This document shows, one piece after another, positions 1-7,394 of a stretch of 64,000 bases of DNA; position 1 is the first letter of the stretch; each line of letters begins with the position of its first letter. The notes below the pieces were generated by a model. That model saw only the letters and a program-made list of their open reading frames with translations, searched no databases and was not told the origin of the DNA. Origin of the DNA: CAYRNY01 sp964425755. Its GTDB lineage: Bacteria > Chloroflexota > Anaerolineae > Aggregatilineales > Aggregatilineaceae. A program made the position numbers and the translations under genes. The DNA is taken from NCBI GenBank assembly GCA_964425755.1, contig CAYRNY010000003.1:62001-126000 (forward strand), in the 5' to 3' direction.

Positions 1-478
1 GGTTGCCGCGCCATGCCAGTCCTTGCGCGTCCTCGCTGATCGTGATGCCTTCAGGCGTCAGAAACGCGAGTTTTCCCGTTTCTTTGGTCACGCGGCAGAC
101 CAGGTGTTCCGTGCCAAGCATGACGTGCTGCGCGCCGTTCTTGAACTGGACGCGCGGGTCCGACCAGTCACTCATTTCGACCGCGTAGGAGAAGGGCGGC
201 GAGAATGTGGGATCGCTGTGCATCCGCACGCGCAGGATTTCCGGTGCGAGGAACTGCAGCTCCACGAAACCCTGTTCCGCGTGTAACACAGCGCCGTGTG
301 AGTACGGTTCGGCGGATATGATCGATCCGGGTGTCTGAAACGGGCCGCGCGGCTTCTTGGGGGCGTAACGACGATCCATCCTGCGCCGGACGCGCCGGTA
401 ATTCGCTGCCCGCAGCGCTGCCTGCCAGCCCAGCCCGCGTGCTACCTGTATGAGCGATTTTAGTGTCGCAAGTGGCAT
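1..478 (-). CDS. Glycoside hydrolase family 31 protein, N-terminal part (partial, runs off the left edge)
   Basis: Reading the minus strand from an ATG at 478 gives 159 codons with no stop before the window edge. The Shine-Dalgarno-like AGGA lies 8 nt upstream of that ATG. The visible part begins with a basic helical stretch and then shows the N-terminal beta-sandwich pattern of GH31 alpha-glucosidases/alpha-xylosidases: a strand ending ...EILRVRMHSDP, and later the signature order of a VTKETGKLAF strand, EGITISED and GLAWRGN. Known GH31 enzymes hydrolyse alpha-linked glucosides or xylosides by retention. The catalytic barrel lies outside the window, so substrate and even activity cannot be judged. 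The gene sits downstream of tRNA-Lys on the same strand but is separated from it by a terminator. Confidence 0.75.
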   Translation of the reverse strand, partial: MPLATLKSLIQVARGLGWQAALRAANYRRVRRRMDRRYAPKKPRGPFQTPGSIISAEPYSHGAVLHAEQGFVELQFLAPEILRVRMHSDPTFSPPFSYAVEMSDWSDPRVQFKNGAQHVMLGTEHLVCRVTKETGKLAFLTPEGITISEDAQGLAWRGN

Positions 479-615
479 AACCAGCATCCTGTGTGCTTAG
501 AGGATAGATCGCAGTCTTCAATGATAACGTAGGCCGCCCGAACGGGGAAATCTGCGCCAGGGTGTTGAATGGAATGCTGGAAGCACGCGCCGTCCAGTTC
601 AGCAGCGTGCAGCAA

Positions 616-645
616 CAAAAAAAACGCCCACCGCCAGGTGGACGT
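616..645 (-). terminator. Rho-independent terminator after tRNA-Lys
   Basis: On the minus strand a 9-bp stem (ACGTCCACC pairing with GGTGGGCGT, one G-U pair) with a four-base loop is followed directly by eight T residues. It begins 8 nt beyond the tRNA 3' end, so it fits termination of the tRNA-Lys transcript before the GH31 gene. Confidence 0.85.
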
Positions 646-652
646 TCGCAGG

Positions 653-726
653 TGACCCTGAGAGGACTCGAACCTCTAACCAATTGATTAAGAGTCAACT
701 GCTCTGCCAAATTGAGCTACAGGGCC
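653..726 (-). tRNA. tRNA-Lys (anticodon CTT)
   Basis: The minus strand folds into a full cloverleaf. The acceptor stem is GGCCCTG with CAGGGTC (one G-U pair), the D arm is GCTCAATTTGGCAGAGC, and the anticodon stem GTTGA/TCAAT encloses the loop CTCTTAA, giving anticodon CTT for AAG codons. The T arm is AGAGG-TTCGAGT-CCTCT. The discriminator base is A and the full CCA end is not encoded, so it must be added after transcription. A promoter upstream and a terminator downstream suggest a single-gene transcript. Confidence 0.95.
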
Positions 727-744
727 ACTTCATTTGCGAGTTTA

Positions 745-773
745 TTTTTACCACAACTTGAGGATCAGGTCAA
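745..773 (-). promoter_or_regulatory. Promoter of tRNA-Lys
   Basis: On the minus strand, TTGACC (773-768) is separated by 17 nt from TAAAAA (750-745), about 18 nt upstream of the mature tRNA. TTGACC is also one arm of an inverted repeat GGTCAA-N7-TTGACC at 768-786. The same half-site occurs in the rpmH promoter. Confidence 0.5.
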
Positions 774-820
774 CGGTTTTTTGACCGGCGAAGCGGTTGT
801 TAGGGCGATCGCGATTCGCG

Positions 821-829
821 TGTTATGCT
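821..829 (+). promoter_or_regulatory. Extended -10 promoter candidate for glutamine synthetase
   Basis: TG-T-TATGCT is an extended -10 element about 67 nt upstream of the glutamine synthetase ATG, without a clear -35 hexamer at the right distance. A ribosome-binding site AGGAG lies 7 nt before that ATG. Confidence 0.35.
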
Positions 830-896
830 AGGCACAATACTGTATGGGCCTTTCCGCTGCTGAAATAGTGTTTTTGGGTACGAACAGGAGTTCTGT

Positions 897-2318
897 ATGT
901 TTGAGACATTTGATCAGGCGCGTTACCACATCCACGAGCACGGCTTCAAGATGGTGGATTTCAAATTCTCCGATCTATGGGGCCGCTGGCATCACCTGAC
1001 GGTGCCCGCCAGCCAGTTTACGCTGGAGCTCATGGAGTCTGGCATCGGGTTCGACGGCTCCTCGGTGGGGTTGAAAAACGTCAAGGCGGGTGATATGGTG
1101 TTGGTCCCGGATCTGTCGACCGGGTTTCCCGATCCGTTTTGGGAAATGCCAACCTACAGTTTCATCTGCACCACGCTCGAAGCTGACACCCACGCCGTGT
1201 TCACCAACGATCCGCGCAATATCGCGATCCGTGCGGAAGCGTATCTGCGCGAGACTGGGATCGCGGATGAGAGTCTTTGGGGGCCGGAGTTCGAGTTCTA
1301 TGTATTCGACGACGTGGCGTATGATAACGGGGTGAACCGGGCCAGCTATCACTTGCATTCCAACGAAGCGGACTGGAACAGTGCCGATGGCGGCCACGGG
1401 CATTACATCCCGCTGCACGGTGGCTATCATGCCATCCCACCCAAAGATCACCTGTATAACCTGCGCGCGCATATCTCGCTGCATCTGGAAGATATGGGCG
1501 TGCCGGTCAAGTACCATCACCACGAGGTCGGTGGGCCGGGGCAGGCTGAGATCGAAACGCCGATGATGGGGTTGGTACGTGCGGGTGACGCGTCGATGCT
1601 GATCAAGTATGTCACCAAGATGACGGCAGTGCAGAATGGGCAAACGGCGACCTTCATGCCCAAGCCGCTGTATGGTGAAGCGGGCAGCGGGATGCACTTT
1701 CACCAGCAGCTATTCAGCGACAAGACTAACCTGTTCTACGATCCGCAAGGTTACGGCAGCCTGAGCGACCTCGCGCGGTTCTACATTGGCGGTTTGCTCA
1801 AGCACGGCGCGGCGTTGCTCGCGCTGACCAACCCCAGCACGAACTCCTACCGCCGCCTCGTGCCGGGGTTTGAAGCGCCGGTTAACGCGTTCTACTCGCT
1901 GGGCAACCGCAGCGCCGCGATCCGTATCCCGAAGTACGCCACACAGCCGGATGCGGCGCGGATGGAGTTCCGCCCGCCGGATGCGACGTGCAACGTCTAT
2001 CTCGCGCTGGCGGCGCAGTTGCTGGCCGGGATTGATGGCATCCGTAACGAGATTGATCCGACGGCGGAAGGATTCGGGCCGATCGATGAGGACGTGTTCT
2101 CATGGACGGACGATCAGCGGGCCGCGATCCAGCACCTGCCCGGGTCGCTGGATGAAGCGCTGCGGGCGTTGGAAGCCGACTACGCCTTCTTGCTTGCCGG
2201 GGACGTGTTCAGCGAGGACCTGCTCCAGCGCTGGATCGCGTTCAAGCTCGAACAAGAATATTACGCCGTGCGCAACCGCCCGCACCCGTATGAGGTGGGG
2301 CTGTACTTCGATGTGTGA
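897..2318 (+). CDS. glnA: Type I glutamine synthetase
   Basis: This 473-residue protein has the length and domain order of dodecameric GSI: a beta-grasp domain (about 15-100, with GIGFDGSSVGLKNV at 50-63) and a catalytic barrel. Catalytic and metal motifs visible are GPEFEFYVFD (129-138), the NH-rich loop KYHHHEVGGPGQAEIE (205-220), GSGMHFHQQL and ARMEFRPPD. It makes glutamine from glutamate, ammonia and ATP in the cytoplasm. Aligned by the conserved GSLDEAL motif, the tyrosine that is adenylylated in GSI-beta enzymes (NLYxLPP) corresponds to Phe401 in DEDVFSW, so classical GlnE control is not possible at this site. The gene appears monocistronic. Confidence 0.93.
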   Translation: MFETFDQARYHIHEHGFKMVDFKFSDLWGRWHHLTVPASQFTLELMESGIGFDGSSVGLKNVKAGDMVLVPDLSTGFPDPFWEMPTYSFICTTLEADTHAVFTNDPRNIAIRAEAYLRETGIADESLWGPEFEFYVFDDVAYDNGVNRASYHLHSNEADWNSADGGHGHYIPLHGGYHAIPPKDHLYNLRAHISLHLEDMGVPVKYHHHEVGGPGQAEIETPMMGLVRAGDASMLIKYVTKMTAVQNGQTATFMPKPLYGEAGSGMHFHQQLFSDKTNLFYDPQGYGSLSDLARFYIGGLLKHGAALLALTNPSTNSYRRLVPGFEAPVNAFYSLGNRSAAIRIPKYATQPDAARMEFRPPDATCNVYLALAAQLLAGIDGIRNEIDPTAEGFGPIDEDVFSWTDDQRAAIQHLPGSLDEALRALEADYAFLLAGDVFSEDLLQRWIAFKLEQEYYAVRNRPHPYEVGLYFDV

Positions 2319-2397
2319 TGCATGGTCTGTCGCGCAGGAGTAGCGTGTGACCGGGGCGTGGAGATTGCTGTGCTCCCCGATCGTCTCCCGCTCGCGG

Positions 2398-3369
2398 TCA
2401 TGGCTGAGCGACCTGTGCGCCGGTGGGCAGCCCGGCCAGTGGTGTGGCGGCACGCACCGCGCGCCGGATCGCAGCGGCGGTGGCGTCGGCGGCGAACGCG
2501 CCGATCACACTGGCATTCGCGGGACCGGCTGTGCCGGTTGCCAGCGCGAAGATTGTATCGCCATCTAGCATTGTGTGCGCCGGACGCACAACGCGGGCCA
2601 GCCCGTCCTGGGCCATCTGCGCGACCTTGGTCGCGTCCTCTTTGTTGAGCGCGGCGTTTGTCGCCACGACACCGATCACGGTGTTGGTCCCGCCGCGCGT
2701 GTCCATGCGGGCCATCATCGGTAGCACGGCCTGCGCGTTTGCGAATTGCGCGCCTTCCGGGGGCAGGCGTGACCCGGCCAGGATCGTGCCGTCAGCGTCG
2801 ATGATGTCCCCGGCTGCGTTGACCACGAACAGCGCCGCAACCCGCAATCCGTCCTCAAGCGTTACCAGCGCGCTGCCGGTGCCGGATTTGCACTGCATGC
2901 CCGGCCCGGTGAGCCCACCGACGCGGGCACCGGCTCCCGCCCCGACGCAACCTTCGGTCACCGGATCATCGCTCGCCGCGCGGCAAGCGGCGTATCCCAT
3001 CGCCGCATCAGGACGAATGCCCGGATCGCCCAGGTCGAGGTCGAAGATCACCGCGCCGGGCACGATCGGAACCACGCCCGCGCCGGTGGAGTGCCCGATG
3101 TCGTGTTCTTCCAGGTAGCGCATCACGCCGCCGGCAGCATCCAGACCGTAGGCGCTGCCGCCAGTGAGCAGGATCGCGTTGACATGCTGGACCAGGTGTA
3201 CCGGGCGCAGCAGGTCGGTTTCGCGCGTGCCAGGTGCGCCGCCGCGCTGGTCCACGCCGCCGACCGTGTGGGGCGGGCACAACACGACCGTGCAGCCGGT
3301 CGGCCCGTCGAGGTTTTGCGCGTGCCCGACGCGGACACCGTCAATTGCCGTGAGTGTTTGGTTCGTCAC
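2398..3369 (-). CDS. P1-family (DmpA/NylC-like, MEROPS S58) N-terminal-nucleophile peptidase/amidase
   Basis: The 323-residue product matches the P1 family of self-cleaving aminopeptidases and nylon-oligomer hydrolases. Visible marks are the start TAIDGVRVGHAQ, the GSAYGLDAAGGVMRYLEE motif near 70-87, the central GMQCKSGTGSALVTLEDG block and the nucleophile region GGTNTVIGVVATNA. In this family the precursor cuts itself just before the nucleophile. DmpA uses Ser, NylC uses Thr after Asn, and here the residue after Asn is Thr, so a Thr nucleophile is inferred. There is no signal peptide, so it is cytoplasmic. It converges toward glnA and diverges from coaX. The substrate is unknown. Confidence 0.85.
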   Translation of the reverse strand: MTNQTLTAIDGVRVGHAQNLDGPTGCTVVLCPPHTVGGVDQRGGAPGTRETDLLRPVHLVQHVNAILLTGGSAYGLDAAGGVMRYLEEHDIGHSTGAGVVPIVPGAVIFDLDLGDPGIRPDAAMGYAACRAASDDPVTEGCVGAGAGARVGGLTGPGMQCKSGTGSALVTLEDGLRVAALFVVNAAGDIIDADGTILAGSRLPPEGAQFANAQAVLPMMARMDTRGGTNTVIGVVATNAALNKEDATKVAQMAQDGLARVVRPAHTMLDGDTIFALATGTAGPANASVIGAFAADATAAAIRRAVRAATPLAGLPTGAQVAQP

Positions 3370-3410
3370 CGCACCGTCCTTTCTATGTCCGGGCGCGCCT
3401 CAGGTGAGTT

Positions 3411-3440
3411 TTCGCACGTTTGACGCGCCGTTCCTATAAT
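3411..3440 (+). promoter_or_regulatory. Promoter of coaX
   Basis: A perfect TATAAT (3435-3440) lies 42 nt upstream of the coaX ATG, with TTCGCA 18 nt before it as a plausible -35 element. Confidence 0.55.
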
Positions 3441-3482
3441 CGCTGCGTTTAGAAGTATACAACCACAGCGTGAGGGGATACT

Positions 3483-4253
3483 ATGCTTTTGGCGTTGGAT
3501 GTCGGCAATACCAACATCGTGTTCGGTGTGCATGATGGTGCGCGGTGGACGCATACCTGGCGCGTGCAGACTGTGCGCGAGCGAATGCCCGATGAATACG
3601 GCGTGATGTTCCGTAACTTCCTGCGCGAGGCCGATCTAGAAATGGACCAGATCACGCATATCGTGTTGAGCAGCGTTGTCCCGTCATTGACGCACGGCCT
3701 GACGGAGATGATCACGCGTCGCACCGGGCACATGCCCGTGATCGTCAACTCGGCGATCAATCTCGGTATTCGCATCAACACCGACCACCCGGCGAGCGTG
3801 GGCAGCGACCGCATCGCGGATGCGGTGGCAGCCTACGAACGTTTCCGGTCGAACTGCATTGTGGTCGATTTCGGCACGGCTACGGCGTTCACCATTGTTG
3901 CGGATCCCGGTGAGTTGATCGGGGCAGTGATTGCGGCGGGGCTGACCACAACCGCCGACGCATTGGTTCGGCGCACGGCGCAACTCCCGCAGATCGAACT
4001 CACGCCGCCACCATCGATCATCGCGCGTAACACGGTGCACGCGATGCAGGCCGGGCTGGTGGTCGGTCACCTGGCGATGGTCGAGGGTGTGATCGACCGC
4101 ATCCGTGCCGAACTGGGCCACGCCAGCGTGATCGCGACCGGCGGCCTCTCGACCGTGCTCGCCCCGTACACCGATCACTTTGATGCTGTCGATCCCTGGC
4201 TGACGCTCGAAGGGCTGCGCCTGATCGCGGAGCGCAACCCGCGCCCGGACTAA
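3483..4253 (+). CDS. coaX: Type III pantothenate kinase
   Basis: The 256-residue protein phosphorylates pantothenate, the first step of coenzyme A synthesis. CoaX hallmarks are all present: the N-terminal phosphate-binding DVGNTN (6-11), GSDRIADAVAAYERF beginning at 107, and DFGTATAFT (129-137), with ASKP fold glycine-rich turns near the C-terminus (IATGGLS). The start is fixed by a GAGGGG ribosome-binding site and the MLLALDVGNTN opening. The stop codon overlaps that of coaBC on the opposite strand (4250-4253), placing two CoA-pathway genes tail to tail. Confidence 0.95.
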   Translation: MLLALDVGNTNIVFGVHDGARWTHTWRVQTVRERMPDEYGVMFRNFLREADLEMDQITHIVLSSVVPSLTHGLTEMITRRTGHMPVIVNSAINLGIRINTDHPASVGSDRIADAVAAYERFRSNCIVVDFGTATAFTIVADPGELIGAVIAAGLTTTADALVRRTAQLPQIELTPPPSIIARNTVHAMQAGLVVGHLAMVEGVIDRIRAELGHASVIATGGLSTVLAPYTDHFDAVDPWLTLEGLRLIAERNPRPD

Positions 4254-5506
4254 TCACCGCGTTCGTTCAGGCGCGCAGCAACCCACCGGATCACGTCTTC
4301 CGCCACTCTGGTTTTGCTGGCAAGTTCTAGCGGACGTTGGTTGCCGTCCCGGTCCAGCAGCGTGACGCGGTTTGTGTCGGTGCCGAAGCCGGCGTCGGTG
4401 GCGGTGATGTCGTTCGCGACGAACAGGTCCGCGCCTTTCTGTTCCAGTTTGCGCTGCGCGTTAGCGATCAAATCCTGGCTTTCGGCGGCAAAACCGACCA
4501 CGACGCGCGGCCAGCCGGTCTGGTCGCGCTGGCGTTTGATCTCCAGCAGGATGTCTGGTGTGCGCCGCAGTTCCAGGGGTGGGGCATCATCGGCGTTGGC
4601 GGATTTTTTGATCTTGTGCTGCGCGATCGACGCCGGGCGGAAGTCCGCGACCGCTGCCGCCATGAGCAGGGCGTCAGCATCCCTGGCGTGCTCGATCACG
4701 GCGTGCAGCATGTCTTCTGCCGTGTCGACCGGGATCAACACCGCGCCGATGGGGATGGGCAACGTGGCGCTGGCCGTGCTGATCAGCGTGACCGCGGCTC
4801 CAGCATCAACGGCGGCCTGGGCCAGCGCATGACCTTGTTTGCCGCTGGAACGATTGGACAGGAAGCGCACCGGGTCCAGCGGCTCGCGCGTGCCGCCCGC
4901 TGTGACGATAACCTTGCGCCCGGCAAGCGGGCCGCTTTGCCCCAGCACGCGCCGGATGTGCCCGATCAGCACCGGAGTTTCAGGGAAACGCCCCTTACCC
5001 ACCAGGCCGGACGCAAACCGCCCTTCGTCCGGCTCGATGACCGTGATGCCGCGCGCGCGCAGTGTGTCGAGATTGCCTTGTGTGGCGGGATGTTCGTACA
5101 TGCCGCCGTCCATCGCCGGCGCGATCACAGTCGGGCAGCGCGCTGCCAGCGCGGTTACGCTGAGCAGATCGTCGGCCAGCCCTGCGGCAAACTTGGCGAT
5201 GGTGTTGGCTGTGATCGGGGCGACGACGAACAGGTCCGCGCGCTCGCCCAATCCCACGTGCGCGATGTGGGTGGGCAGGCCGCCGTCCGTATCGCTTGCC
5301 CACATCGTCGTATATACCGGGCGACCGGTGACCGCCTGGAACGTGATCGGGCTGACAAATCGTTGCGCAGCATCCGTCAGCAGGACGTCCACCTGCGCGC
5401 CGCCCTGGGTGAGCTTGCTGGCGAGATCGACGGCCTTGTACGCGGCGATGCTGCCGGTTACGCCGAGGATAATGTGCTTGTTTTCCAGAACAGTGATCGT
5501 TTCCAT
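4250..5506 (-). CDS. coaBC: Bifunctional phosphopantothenoylcysteine decarboxylase / phosphopantothenate-cysteine ligase
   Basis: This 418-residue flavoprotein couples 4'-phosphopantothenate to cysteine (CoaB) and decarboxylates the product (CoaC). The CoaC half begins HIILGVTGSIAAYKAVDLASKL and carries the active-site PTHIAHVGLG and the PAMDGGM block, where Enterobacteria have PAMNxxM. The Asn-to-Asp change lies in the motif that binds the substrate. The CoaB half starts near KVIVTAGGTREPLDPVRFLSNRSSG. The chosen ATG follows AGGGG and opens the family's normal N-terminus; a longer reading would add 12 unconserved residues. A terminator lies only about 20 nt upstream, so the gene is either attenuated or read from readthrough of the etf operon. 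Confidence 0.93.
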   Translation of the reverse strand: METITVLENKHIILGVTGSIAAYKAVDLASKLTQGGAQVDVLLTDAAQRFVSPITFQAVTGRPVYTTMWASDTDGGLPTHIAHVGLGERADLFVVAPITANTIAKFAAGLADDLLSVTALAARCPTVIAPAMDGGMYEHPATQGNLDTLRARGITVIEPDEGRFASGLVGKGRFPETPVLIGHIRRVLGQSGPLAGRKVIVTAGGTREPLDPVRFLSNRSSGKQGHALAQAAVDAGAAVTLISTASATLPIPIGAVLIPVDTAEDMLHAVIEHARDADALLMAAAVADFRPASIAQHKIKKSANADDAPPLELRRTPDILLEIKRQRDQTGWPRVVVGFAAESQDLIANAQRKLEQKGADLFVANDITATDAGFGTDTNRVTLLDRDGNQRPLELASKTRVAEDVIRWVAARLNERGD

Positions 5507-5523
5507 AGTACCCCTAACCCCGG

Positions 5524-5556
5524 TAGAAAAACAGGTCTCCAAACCGGAGACCTGTT
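5524..5556 (-). terminator. Rho-independent terminator after etfA, just upstream of coaBC
   Basis: A perfect 11-bp stem AACAGGTCTCC / GGAGACCTGTT with a 5-nt loop is followed on the minus strand by five T residues. It separates etfBA from coaBC by only about 20 nt before the coaBC start codon. Confidence 0.85.
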
Positions 5557-5575
5557 AGCAGTGTTTCCCCGGCGG

Positions 5576-6553
5576 CTAGCCGAGTTTCTCCTTAAACACG
5601 TCGGTCAGCGCTGGTAGGATCTCGAACAGGTCACCCACCACGCCGTACTGGGCCAGCCTGAAGATCGGGGCTTCAGGATCGTTGTTGATCGCCACGATCA
5701 CTTTTGCGGTGCGCATCCCGGCCTGGTGCTGGATCGCGCCGGAGATGCCCGCCGCGATGTACAGGTCCGGCGAGACGACCTTGCCCGTCTGCCCGACCTG
5801 GTGCTCGTACGGGATCCAGCCCGCATCAACCGCTGCGCGGCTGGCCCCGACCGCGCCGCCAAGCGTTTTCGCCAGCTTGCGCACCGGTTCGAAGCCTTCC
5901 GGCCCGCCGACGCCGCGCCCGCCGGAAACGATGATGCTGGCGTCGGTCAGCGATATCTCGCCCGACGTTTCCTCGATGTTCTCGATCGTTGTGGCGATCT
6001 CATTCGCAGCCAGTACCGGCGCGGCCTCGGTGATCTCACCGCTGCGGCTCGCGTCCGGTTCCTGTGCTTTGAAGGCCCGCGTGCGCAGCGTGGCGAATTG
6101 CGGCCCGTCCCCGACAACCGCTTCGACGCTCAGTACCTTGCCGCCCAATACCGGGCGCACGGCGGTGAGCTTGCCGTCTTCAAGCGCGATCTCGGTAACG
6201 TCGTTCAGTATGCCGCCATCCAGGTCCGCTGCCGCGCCCGCCAGCAGTTCGCGCCCGGACGTGGTCGCACCAGCCAGCACGATGTCGGGATTGTGTTCTG
6301 CGACTAGCTTACCCAGCAGGGCAACATAGGGTTCGAAGCGGTAAACGGCGAGTGTGGCATCGTCCGCTATGATCGCAGCGTCTGCGCCGTAGGTGAACGC
6401 CTGCTGCGCGATTTCGCGGATGTCCTCGCCGAATATGAGCGCCGTTACGGTTCCTTCACCGGACAGCTCACGCGCAACACCGAGCGCTTCCCAGGAGACG
6501 GACAACGGGCGGCCATTGTGCTGTTCGATCCAGACAAACACGTTCGCGCTCAT
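5576..6553 (-). CDS. etfA: Electron transfer flavoprotein, alpha subunit
   Basis: The 325-residue protein is the FAD-binding subunit of ETF, which takes electrons from acyl-CoA dehydrogenases. The C-terminal FAD domain is clear: SGGRGVGGPEGFEPVRKLA, GGAVGASRAAVDAGW, EHQVGQTGKVVSPDLYIAAGISGAIQH and AINNDPEAPIF. The start overlaps the etfB stop by 4 nt (ATGA), indicating translational coupling. A strong terminator follows. Together with etfB and the acyl-CoA dehydrogenase it forms a fatty-acid or branched-chain acyl-CoA oxidation unit. Confidence 0.95.
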   Translation of the reverse strand: MSANVFVWIEQHNGRPLSVSWEALGVARELSGEGTVTALIFGEDIREIAQQAFTYGADAAIIADDATLAVYRFEPYVALLGKLVAEHNPDIVLAGATTSGRELLAGAAADLDGGILNDVTEIALEDGKLTAVRPVLGGKVLSVEAVVGDGPQFATLRTRAFKAQEPDASRSGEITEAAPVLAANEIATTIENIEETSGEISLTDASIIVSGGRGVGGPEGFEPVRKLAKTLGGAVGASRAAVDAGWIPYEHQVGQTGKVVSPDLYIAAGISGAIQHQAGMRTAKVIVAINNDPEAPIFRLAQYGVVGDLFEILPALTDVFKEKLG

Positions 6554-7335
6554 AGTACCTTCTCCTGCAGCAGCCTCTCGACCAGTTTTTCGGCTTTTTC
6601 GCGGGCGGTTGCGCCCTCGATCATCTCGACCTCGCCTTCGCGCTTGGGCAGCTCGCGGTAGCCGGTCACGGTGGCCTGTGGAGCCAGCTCGCCCGGCTCA
6701 AGCCCCAGTTCGCCGCTGTCCCATACCGGGATTTCCGCTTTGCCAGCTTTGCGGATGCCGATGAAGGTGGGGTATTTCGGCTCGTTGATATCCTTCAGCA
6801 CGGCGATCACGGCGGGCAGTGTGCTGGAAACGGTCTGCGTGCCTTGCTCCACCATGCGCCGGACCTTGATCGTGCGGGCCGCAGTGTCGATCGCCTCGAT
6901 CTTTGCGACCGAACCGAGCAGGTTCCAGCCGAGCTTGCGCGCGACCTGTGAGATGTGCTGGTCGGTGGCGATGTCGGATAGCTCCTTGCCGAAAATCACG
7001 AGGTCCACGCCGTCCAGTTTCCGGATGGCGGCGGCGATAGCCTTCGCATATGCCAGGCTGTCGTAGCCGTCGAGCGCGTCGCCCCAGAGGCGCACGGCCT
7101 GGTCACAGCCGATCGCCAGCCCGTGTTTGAGCGCGTCTTCGTGTTCTTCCGTGCCGAGCGTCATGATCGTAACTTGGCCGCCATGCGCCTCTTTCAGCAG
7201 CACGGCTTCGGTGATCGCGTATTCGTCCCAGGGATTGACGACGAGCTTGTCGCCCCAATCCAGGTTCCCCGCAGCGTCCACCGTGACGGTGGCTTCTGTG
7301 TCCGGGGTGCTCTTGGTGATGACAACGATGTGCAA
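6550..7335 (-). CDS. etfB: Electron transfer flavoprotein, beta subunit
   Basis: The 261-residue AMP-binding subunit of ETF opens HIVVITKSTPDTEATVTVD and carries the typical NPWDEYAITEAVLLKE segment, VIFGKELSDIATDQHISQVARKLGWNL and the recognition-loop area after KVRRMVEQG. The start codon is TTG, chosen because an excellent GGAGG lies 7 nt upstream and no ATG gives the conserved N-terminus. It is the first gene of etfB-etfA, with a TATAAT about 35 nt upstream. Confidence 0.94.
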   Translation of the reverse strand: MHIVVITKSTPDTEATVTVDAAGNLDWGDKLVVNPWDEYAITEAVLLKEAHGGQVTIMTLGTEEHEDALKHGLAIGCDQAVRLWGDALDGYDSLAYAKAIAAAIRKLDGVDLVIFGKELSDIATDQHISQVARKLGWNLLGSVAKIEAIDTAARTIKVRRMVEQGTQTVSSTLPAVIAVLKDINEPKYPTFIGIRKAGKAEIPVWDSGELGLEPGELAPQATVTGYRELPKREGEVEMIEGATAREKAEKLVERLLQEKVL

Positions 7336-7370
7336 GTCTTTACCTCCTTAATAGTCCGTAAGTAGTGCCT

Positions 7371-7376
7371 ATTATA
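7371..7376 (-). promoter_or_regulatory. -10 element upstream of etfB
   Basis: On the minus strand TATAAT occupies 7376-7371, about 35 nt before the etfB TTG start. No good -35 hexamer is seen at 16-18 nt. The sequence lies between the end of the acyl-CoA dehydrogenase gene and etfB, so etfBA probably has its own promoter in addition to readthrough. Confidence 0.4.
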
Positions 7377-7394
7377 AGCGCTGCGTATCCGTGC

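Noticed and set aside
168..710. 180-codon open frame on the minus strand
   Set aside because: It runs through the tRNA-Lys gene and its terminator and overlaps the GH31 start in another frame; composition is not protein-like.
975..1703. Open frame of 242 codons opposite glnA
   Set aside because: It is a mirror of glutamine synthetase coding sequence, with His/Arg-rich shadow composition typical of high-GC genes.
4337..5617. Open frame of 426 codons opposite coaBC
   Set aside because: It shadows coaBC and crosses the etfA terminator; coaBC is an unmistakable match.
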